Positions 6,987 to 11,747 of a DNA stretch of 11,747 nucleotides are shown piece after piece; the stretch's first letter is position 1; every line of letters begins with the position of its first letter. The notes under the pieces were generated by a model, which saw only the letters and a list, made by a program, of their open reading frames with translations, had not been told where the DNA came from and did no database searches. Position numbers and translations under genes: made by a program. Source of the DNA: Gammaproteobacteria bacterium (GTDB taxonomy: Bacteria; Pseudomonadota; Gammaproteobacteria; Steroidobacterales; Steroidobacteraceae); contig VBNP01000035.1 in the NCBI GenBank assembly GCA_005877965.1, forward strand, positions 1-11,747, given 5' to 3'.

Positions 6987-7622
6987 TTACGCCGCAGCCA
7001 CCGGCGCGCGCTCGCGCAGCCGCGCCGCTTCCAGGGCATCCGCCATGCGGATCGCGTGCTTTTCCATCTGCACCACGATGCCCTCGACCCGGCCGCGCAG
7101 GTAACGGTAGAAGATGAGGGCGGGAATGGCGACGCACAGGCCGGCGACGGTGCAGATCAGCGCCTCGGCGATGCCGCCGGATAGTGCCCGCGGGTCGCCC
7201 ATGCCGCCCGCCTCGATGGCGTTGAAGGAGCGGATGATGCCGGTGACGGTGCCGAGCAGGCCGAGGAGCGGAGACACGCCGGCGATCGTGCCGAGCGTGT
7301 TGATGAAGCGCTCGAGCTCGTGCACCACGTGGCGCCCGGTGTCCTCGAGCCGCTCCATCAGGACCTCGCGTGGGCGGTGCCGGTTGGCGAGTCCGGTGCC
7401 CAGGAGTCTGCCGAGGGGCGAGTTCTGCTCGAGCGCCGCGATCACCTTGTCATTGACCTGGTTCGCTTCGATCAGCTGCCACACGCGCTCCGGCAGCTCC
7501 TGCGGCAGCACCCGCTTGTCCTGCAGGGTCCACAGGCGCTCCAGAACGATGGCCGCCGCGGTGATCGAGCACAGAATGATCGGCCACATCAGCGGACCGC
7601 CGGCCCGCACTATTTCCCACAT
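6987..7622 (-). CDS. exbB: ExbB/TolQ/MotA-family proton-channel subunit
   Basis: A 211-residue inner-membrane protein with three membrane helices, at about 11-33, 112-134 and 153-176. The family core is clear: INTLGTIAGVSPLLGLLGTV (107-126), TGIIRSFNAI, then GGIAEALICTVAGLCVAIPA (149-168), the lining of the ExbB pentamer around the ExbD helices. The ATG at 7622 follows a GTAGG directly and AAGGG farther upstream. It is the first gene of the exbB-exbD-msbA-lpxK-ycaR-kdsB unit, with a promoter at 7661-7688. The exbD gene follows after 16 bases. TolQ itself is less likely because no tol-pal genes are near. In Pseudomonas and Xanthomonas the same pair precedes lipid A genes. Confidence 0.93.
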   Translation of the reverse strand: MWEIVRAGGPLMWPIILCSITAAAIVLERLWTLQDKRVLPQELPERVWQLIEANQVNDKVIAALEQNSPLGRLLGTGLANRHRPREVLMERLEDTGRHVVHELERFINTLGTIAGVSPLLGLLGTVTGIIRSFNAIEAGGMGDPRALSGGIAEALICTVAGLCVAIPALIFYRYLRGRVEGIVVQMEKHAIRMADALEAARLRERAPVAAA

Positions 7623-7660
7623 CCTACGCGACCCTTGGGACTTAAGACTGCGAAGGCGGC

Positions 7661-7688
7661 ATCATACCGGAGGGGCGCGGCCGCTCAA
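7661..7688 (-). promoter_or_regulatory. Sigma70-type promoter of the exbB-kdsB operon
   Basis: On the minus strand TTGAGC (7683-7688) and TATGAT (7661-7666) are separated by 16 bases. They match the -35 and -10 consensus at 4 of 6 and 5 of 6 positions. Transcription would start near 7654, giving a leader of about 30 bases before the exbB ATG at 7622. No other equally good promoter was seen inside the operon, where most genes overlap or lie within 16 bases of each other. This is prediction from sequence only. Confidence 0.65.
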
Positions 7689-7755
7689 GGCAGCGCCGCC
7701 GTTGCGGCACGCGGCACATCTCCACTGGCGGCCTTCTGGTAGAGTCCGCGGCTCG

Positions 7756-8274
7756 ATGCCACGCCGGCTGCTGAAAAGACTCGTCCCCGACCCGCACACG
7801 CTGCGCGAGCGCTGGTTCCTGCGGCCATTCGGCGCGCGGATCACCGACCCGCTGCTGTGGACACTGCATCGGCGCGGCGTGACGCCCGCTTTCGGGGCCG
7901 GGCTTGCGATCTGCTTCGTGCCCCTGCCGGTGCACCTGATCCTGGCCACCAGCGTTGCGGTTATCTGGCGCCTCAACATTCCGGTGATCTGCGGCACCAC
8001 CTTGCTGCTCAATCCCTTCACCGCGGTGCCCGCCTATTACTTCGCCTACCGGGTGGGAGCGGCGCTGCTGCACGTGCCGCGCCAGCACTTCAAGTTCGTC
8101 CCCAGCTGGCACTGGTTCGGCCACAGCCTGGCGCCCGTGTGGCAGCCGTTCGTCGCCGGCTGCATCACCTGTGCGCTGCTCGCCGGCATCGTCGGCTGGC
8201 TGTCGCTCGACCTGTTGTGGCGCTGGCAGGTGACGAGCCGCTACCGCGCCCGACACGGCACCCAGGCGGCCTGA
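7756..8274 (+). CDS. DUF2062 domain inner-membrane protein
   Basis: A 172-residue protein matching DUF2062 in length and motifs. The N-terminus is basic (MPRRLLKRL, then RPFGARITDPLLWTLHRRGV), followed by the conserved block AFGAGLAICFVPLPVHLILA (46-65). NIPVICGTTLLLNPFTAVPA (74-93) and YYFAYRVGAALL complete the domain. A last hydrophobic span lies at about 133-155. Three membrane segments are likely. The biochemical function of DUF2062 is not established; it often sits near envelope genes such as lol and exbB, as here. It is transcribed away from exbB across a 133-base gap and converges on lolD with 20 bases between stops. No Shine-Dalgarno sequence precedes the ATG, and a -10-like TAGAGT (7740-7745) ends only ten bases before it, so the message may be leaderless or nearly so. 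Confidence 0.88.
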   Translation: MPRRLLKRLVPDPHTLRERWFLRPFGARITDPLLWTLHRRGVTPAFGAGLAICFVPLPVHLILATSVAVIWRLNIPVICGTTLLLNPFTAVPAYYFAYRVGAALLHVPRQHFKFVPSWHWFGHSLAPVWQPFVAGCITCALLAGIVGWLSLDLLWRWQVTSRYRARHGTQAA

Positions 8275-8294
8275 CACCTAGTCCTCGCGCCTGC

Positions 8295-8978
8295 CTATGA
8301 GCGTTCGGCCAGCGTGCCGCGCTCGAGCTCGTAGACACGCTCCATGCGCGTGGCGAGCTTCAGGTCATGAGTCACCACCACCAGGCTGGTGCCGCGCTCG
8401 CGATTGAGCTCCAGCATCAGCGCCAGCACGCTGTCGGCGTTGCCGCCGTCCAGATTGCCGGTCGGCTCATCGGCCAGCACGATACGCGGCTGCGTCACCA
8501 GAGCGCGCGCCACGGCCGCGCGCTGCCGCTCGCCGCCGGAGAGCTGGTGCGGGCGGTGCTGCAGCCGCTCGCCGAGACCCACGCGCTCGAGGAGCCGGCG
8601 CGCCTCGGCGCGCGCGCTGGCGACCCTCGTGCGCCGCACCAGCAGCGGCATCGCCACGTTCTCCACGGCCGAGAACTCCGGCAGCAGGTGATGAAACTGA
8701 TACACGAAGCCGAGCGCCTGGTTGCGCAGCGTGCCGCGCTCGCTCTCGGAGAGGGAATGAATGTCGCGGCCGGCGACCAACACCTCGCCCGCGGTGGGAC
8801 GGTCGAGACCACCGAGAATCTGCAGCAGCGTGGTCTTGCCGGAACCGGAGGCGCCGACGATCGCGACCCGCTCGCCGGCGCACACCGCGAGCGCCACGCC
8901 CTGCAGCACCGGCAGCAGCACCGGCCCCTGGCGGAAGCTCTTGTGAACGCCGCGGGCTTCCAGAACCGTGTCACTCAT
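8295..8978 (-). CDS. lolD: Lipoprotein-releasing ABC transporter ATPase LolD
   Basis: The cytoplasmic ATPase of the LolCDE complex, which extracts outer-membrane lipoproteins from the inner membrane and hands them to LolA. It has 227 residues, the family norm. Visible motifs are Walker A GASGSGKTT (42-50), Q-loop FVYQFHHLLPEF (91-102), which is characteristic of LolD, signature LSGGERQR (146-153), Walker B IVLADEPTGNLD (166-177) and switch His204. I use the ATG at 8978. The longer frame to 9080 adds an Arg/Cys-rich stretch that simply reads the upstream permease gene out of frame. It overlaps that permease gene by eight bases, indicating translational coupling, and is last in its operon. Related MacB ATPases are similar, but the two permease partners decide for LolD. 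Confidence 0.95.
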   Translation of the reverse strand: MSDTVLEARGVHKSFRQGPVLLPVLQGVALAVCAGERVAIVGASGSGKTTLLQILGGLDRPTAGEVLVAGRDIHSLSESERGTLRNQALGFVYQFHHLLPEFSAVENVAMPLLVRRTRVASARAEARRLLERVGLGERLQHRPHQLSGGERQRAAVARALVTQPRIVLADEPTGNLDGGNADSVLALMLELNRERGTSLVVVTHDLKLATRMERVYELERGTLAERS

Positions 8979-10218
8979 GCCGCAAAGCCTCCGCGGGCGC
9001 GGTGCGCGCCGCGCGCCACGCCGGGTACACGGTCGCCAACGCGCACAGCACGAACGCCACGGCGCACACCCTGAGCACATCGAGGCCCTCGACGTACGCG
9101 GGCAGATCGCTCATGTAGTACACCCGCGCATCGAGGAACTGCGTGCCGAGCAGACGCTCGAGCGCGCCCACCAGCGACTGCAGGTTGTCGGCGAGCAGCG
9201 TACCGAGCGCCGCCCCGAGCAGTGTGCCGGCGAGTCCGATCAGCACACCCTGCACCGCGAACGCCAGCAGCACGTTGGGTGGACCGGCGCCGAGGGTGCG
9301 CAAGATGGCGATGTCGGTCTGCTTCTCCTTCACGATCATGACCAGCGTGGCGACGATGTTGAAGGCCGCCACGGCGACGATCATCAGCAGGATGACGAAC
9401 ATCATCGACTTGGTGATCTCGATGGAGCGGAAGAAGTTGGCGTGATCCTGGGTCCAGTCGCTCACGTAGAAGCCCGGGCCGCCGAGCGAGAGCGCCACGC
9501 GGCGCACAATCGCAGGGGCGCGCAGCGGATCAGCGAACGCCAGCCGCAGGCCGGTCACCGCCTCGCCGAGCTGAAACAGGCGCGCGGCGTCCGCCATGTG
9601 CACCAGCGCGAGTCCCCGGTCGAACTCGTACATGCCGGACTGGAACAGTCCCACCACCCGGAAGCGCCGCATGCGCGGCACGACCCCGGTGGGCGTCGCC
9701 GTGCCCGCGGGCGCGATCAGCACCACCGAATCGCCCACGCGCGCGTTGAGCTCGTGCGCCAGCGCGCTGCCGAGAATGGTGCCGTAGGCGCCGGCCTTGA
9801 GGTCATCGAGGCTGCCGGAAATCACATGCCGCGCGAGGCCGGTGGCGGCGCGTTCCTCCCCGGGCAGCACGCCGCGCACGCTCGCCCCCGCCAGGCGCCG
9901 CCCATTGGCGAGCACGCACAAGATCTCGATGTAGGGGACCGCGGCCTGCACGCCGCTCTGGCGCCGCACCTGTCGCTGCAGGTCACGCCAGTCGGTGAGC
10001 GTGCCGGCAAGCCCCATGATGGTGGCGTGCGAGGTGACCGCGAGAATGCGGCTGCGCAGTTCGCGCTCAAAGCCGTTCATGACCGACAGCACGACGATGA
10101 GGGTCGCGACCCCCAGCGTCAGCCCGCATACCGATATGAGCGCGACGAACGACACGAAGCCGCGGCGGTGTGTCGAGCGCAGGTAACGCGTGCCGATCAG
10201 CCATTCGTACCCGCCCAT
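8971..10218 (-). CDS. lolC: LolC/LolE-family lipoprotein-releasing permease with LolC-like Hook
   Basis: An inner-membrane subunit of the lipoprotein-releasing complex, 415 residues. It has one N-terminal helix (about 22-48), a large periplasmic domain (about 50-265), and three C-terminal helices (about 272-297, 315-345 and 380-402), the FtsX/MacB fold. The SVMNGFERELRSRIL segment after helix 1 is the LolC/E signature. Residues 175-186 (TPTGVVPRMRRF) closely match the Hook loop of E. coli LolC (TPMGRIPSQRLF), the element that binds LolA; on this ground I label it LolC. GMYEFDRGLALVHMADAARL resembles single-permease LolF proteins, so a LolF-like hybrid is an alternative. It starts three bases after its sister permease and overlaps lolD. 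Confidence 0.9.
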   Translation of the reverse strand: MGGYEWLIGTRYLRSTHRRGFVSFVALISVCGLTLGVATLIVVLSVMNGFERELRSRILAVTSHATIMGLAGTLTDWRDLQRQVRRQSGVQAAVPYIEILCVLANGRRLAGASVRGVLPGEERAATGLARHVISGSLDDLKAGAYGTILGSALAHELNARVGDSVVLIAPAGTATPTGVVPRMRRFRVVGLFQSGMYEFDRGLALVHMADAARLFQLGEAVTGLRLAFADPLRAPAIVRRVALSLGGPGFYVSDWTQDHANFFRSIEITKSMMFVILLMIVAVAAFNIVATLVMIVKEKQTDIAILRTLGAGPPNVLLAFAVQGVLIGLAGTLLGAALGTLLADNLQSLVGALERLLGTQFLDARVYYMSDLPAYVEGLDVLRVCAVAFVLCALATVYPAWRAARTAPAEALRHE

Positions 10219-10221
10219 GGA

Positions 10222-11493
10222 CTACTCGTAACGCAGCGCTTCGGCCGGCGCGGTGCGCGCCGCGCGGATCGCCGGATACAAGGTGGCGAGCGTCGTCAGC
10301 AGCAGCGCCGCCAAGGCGATGGCGACGATGTTGCGCCAGTGCACCTCGGCGGGGATCGCGGTGTTGTAGTACACCTCGGCGTCCAGGATCTGGAAGCGGA
10401 ACGTGCGCTGCAGAAACGGCACGATGGTATCGACGTGCAGCGCGAGCGCGAGCCCCAGCACCACCCCGAGCGCCACCCCCAGCCAGCCGATCACCAGTCC
10501 CTGGGTGATGAATATGCCCATCACGCGCCACGGCGATGCGCCGAGCGTGCGTACGATGGCGATGTCGGTGCGTTTGTCGGTGACCACCATCACCAGCATG
10601 GCGACGATGTTGAAGGCGGCGACCGCGACGATCAGCAGCAGGATGAGCGACATCATGGTCTTCTCGATGCGGATCGCCCGGAAGTAGTTGGCGTTGTCCT
10701 GGGTCCAGTCGCTGACCTCGAAGCTCCCCGGCAACAGTGCCCGCAGCCGCGCCGCAACCGCCGCAGCGGCGAGCACATCGTGCACGCGCACCCGCAGGCC
10801 CTCGCTGGCGGCGCCTTGCGGGGCGAGTGCCCGCACGTCCGCCAGGTGCGCAAACACCAGCGTGGCGTCGTGATCCGGCAGCCCGACCTCGAACGTGCCC
10901 GCCACCGTGAATTCGCGCAGTTTCGGCGCCGGCGCGCCACCGACGTCCACCGTCGGCACCAGCACGGTGAGCGAGTCTCCGGGCGCGAGCCCCAGCCGCT
11001 CGGCGATCACCTCGCCCACGATGATGCGCCCGGAGCCGGGAGTCAGATCCGCGAGGTGTCCCTGGGTGATCGCGTGGGCCAGCTCGGTCACGCTGCCCGC
11101 AGCCCTTGGGTCGATGCCGCGCAGCAGCACCGGCAGCATCTCGGGGCGGCGCACGGCGAGCGCCTGCAGCTCCGCGTACGGAGCGACGCCCTCGACCCCT
11201 GCGGCGCCCTGTACGATGCGCGCGGCGTTGCGCCAGTCCGCGACCCCGGGCCCGGCCTGCGAGCCTGCCGGCGTCGTGGCGGCCGCCGTCACGCGCACCT
11301 GGGCGCTCAGCGACAGGAGCCGGTCGCGCAACTCGCCCTCGAAGCCGTTCATCACCGAGAGAATCACGATCAGAGAGGCGACGCCCACACCTACCCCGAC
11401 GAGCGACGCCCAGGTGATGAACGAAACGAAAAACGTGTGTGAGCGGGCGCGCACGTAGCGCAGGCCCACGTAGACCGACAGCGGGTGAAACAT
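10222..11493 (-). CDS. lolE: LolC/LolE-family lipoprotein-releasing permease, LolE-like
   Basis: First gene of the Lol operon, 423 residues, with the same layout as its downstream sister: helix 1 at about 24-50, a periplasmic domain to about 275, and C-terminal helices at about 280-305, 325-352 and 388-407. The opening PLSVYVGLRYVRAR and the late PAEVHW recall E. coli LolE (PLSLLIGLRFSRGR; PSELHW). Where the Hook of LolC would be, it reads TVDVGGAPAPKLREF (181-195), without the TPxGxxP pattern, again like LolE. The label is tentative, because the ending PAEALRYE is LolC-like and databases may name it either way. The membrane-proximal region 260-319 is almost the same as in its sister. No Shine-Dalgarno sequence precedes the ATG at 11493. 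Confidence 0.88.
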   Translation of the reverse strand: MFHPLSVYVGLRYVRARSHTFFVSFITWASLVGVGVGVASLIVILSVMNGFEGELRDRLLSLSAQVRVTAAATTPAGSQAGPGVADWRNAARIVQGAAGVEGVAPYAELQALAVRRPEMLPVLLRGIDPRAAGSVTELAHAITQGHLADLTPGSGRIIVGEVIAERLGLAPGDSLTVLVPTVDVGGAPAPKLREFTVAGTFEVGLPDHDATLVFAHLADVRALAPQGAASEGLRVRVHDVLAAAAVAARLRALLPGSFEVSDWTQDNANYFRAIRIEKTMMSLILLLIVAVAAFNIVAMLVMVVTDKRTDIAIVRTLGASPWRVMGIFITQGLVIGWLGVALGVVLGLALALHVDTIVPFLQRTFRFQILDAEVYYNTAIPAEVHWRNIVAIALAALLLTTLATLYPAIRAARTAPAEALRYE

Positions 11494-11569
11494 CGTCGCG
11501 ATTTAACCACAGTTGCAGGCTTTTCAGACGTGCGTCACAAATCGGCAGGTGCGCCCCACCCTGCCCGCT

Positions 11570-11596
11570 TTGACAGATTCTCCCCGGTGCTATAGT
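11570..11596 (+). promoter_or_regulatory. Extended -10 promoter for the exported-protein gene
   Basis: A perfect TTGACA (11570-11575) is followed after 15 bases by TATAGT (11591-11596). TG stands one base before the hexamer (TGCTATAGT), an extended -10 arrangement that can compensate for a short spacer. A strong ribosome binding site, GGAGGAAGG at 11609-11617, lies five bases before the ATG at 11623. The leader would be about 20 bases. This is the strongest promoter-like signal in the window. Confidence 0.72.
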
Positions 11597-11622
11597 CGGA
11601 AAGCTGTTGGAGGAAGGTTTCC

Positions 11623-11747
11623 ATGAAGACCCGAATGATGCTCGCGGCGCTGCTCGCCGCGTGCGCCGCGGCGGGTGCCGCGGTCGCCGAGACCCTCGTG
11701 GTGAACGACCAGGTGCAGGTGCGTGAGTCCCAGCTCGATCGTCCGAA
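11623..11747 (+). CDS. Exported small protein of unknown function, 5' part
   Basis: Only the first 41 complete codons are inside the window, and the frame is still open at the edge. The start is well supported by a strong ribosome binding site and promoter. The N-terminus is an export signal: a basic start (MKTR), a hydrophobic run MMLAALLAACAAAGAAVA, then ETLVVNDQVQVRESQLDRP. Signal peptidase I cleavage after AVA (residue 22) is the simplest reading. However LAAC at 11-14 also fits a lipobox, so a lipoprotein is possible. From memory, the ETLVVNDQVQVRES opening resembles small periplasmic proteins of gammaproteobacteria, but I cannot assign a family from 41 residues. It is divergent from the Lol operon across 129 bases. 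Confidence 0.75.
   Translation, partial: MKTRMMLAALLAACAAAGAAVAETLVVNDQVQVRESQLDRP

Noticed and set aside
8968..11442. An 824-codon open frame on the + strand
   Set aside because: It lies antisense to both Lol permease genes, is rich in Arg/His/Gln/Ala and has no recognisable domain. In GC-rich genes the opposite strand often lacks stops; the minus-strand genes have clear family motifs.
11499..11544. Inverted repeat CGATTT / AAATCG between the Lol operon and the next gene
   Set aside because: Six bases with a 33-base gap is expected by chance and overlaps no recognised operator pattern.

Overview
This window looks like a high-GC gammaproteobacterium, with the best fit in the Xanthomonadales / Nevskiales / Steroidobacterales range. 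That placement rests on gene content and order (exbB-exbD-msbA-lpxK-ycaR-kdsB beside DUF2062 and a lipoprotein-releasing lolCDE set) and on GC-rich codon usage from about position 1230 onward. It is an inference; no marker gene in the window fixes the taxonomy.

Layout. Positions 1-1195 (+): the end of one carbohydrate ABC-transporter permease gene and a complete second one, overlapping by one base. This part is visibly poorer in GC than the rest. Positions 1230-2484 (-): two tandem envelope genes, a glycine-zipper lipoprotein and a DUF6515-type secreted protein, which share the same C-terminal module. Positions 2711-7622 (-): a compact six-gene lipid A / LPS operon (exbB, exbD, msbA, lpxK, ycaR, kdsB) with a readable sigma70-type promoter at 7661-7688. 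Positions 7756-8274 (+): a DUF2062 membrane protein, divergent from exbB. Positions 8295-11493 (-): a lipoprotein-release operon of two LolC/LolE-family permeases followed by the LolD ATPase. Positions 11570-11747 (+): a good promoter, a strong ribosome binding site and the first 41 codons of a small exported protein cut off by the window edge.

How the genes fit together. From 1230 on, nearly everything serves the Gram-negative envelope. LpxK finishes lipid A phosphorylation, KdsB activates Kdo for addition to lipid A, MsbA flips the lipid A-core across the inner membrane, and ExbB/ExbD form a proton-driven inner-membrane energiser. The Lol genes release outer-membrane lipoproteins to the LolA carrier, and the glycine-zipper lipoprotein is a plausible client because the residue after its lipid-modified cysteine is not aspartate. 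The sugar permeases at the left edge do not belong to this theme.

No gene-free stretch exceeds 300 bases; the longest is 2485-2710. I saw no tRNA, rRNA, CRISPR array, insertion sequence or phage gene. I do not see a clearly undescribed system. The best leads are the shared module in the tandem pair at 1230-2484, the composition break near 1200, an Asp-to-Asn change at a presumed metal ligand in KdsB, and the unequal Hook regions of the two Lol permeases.
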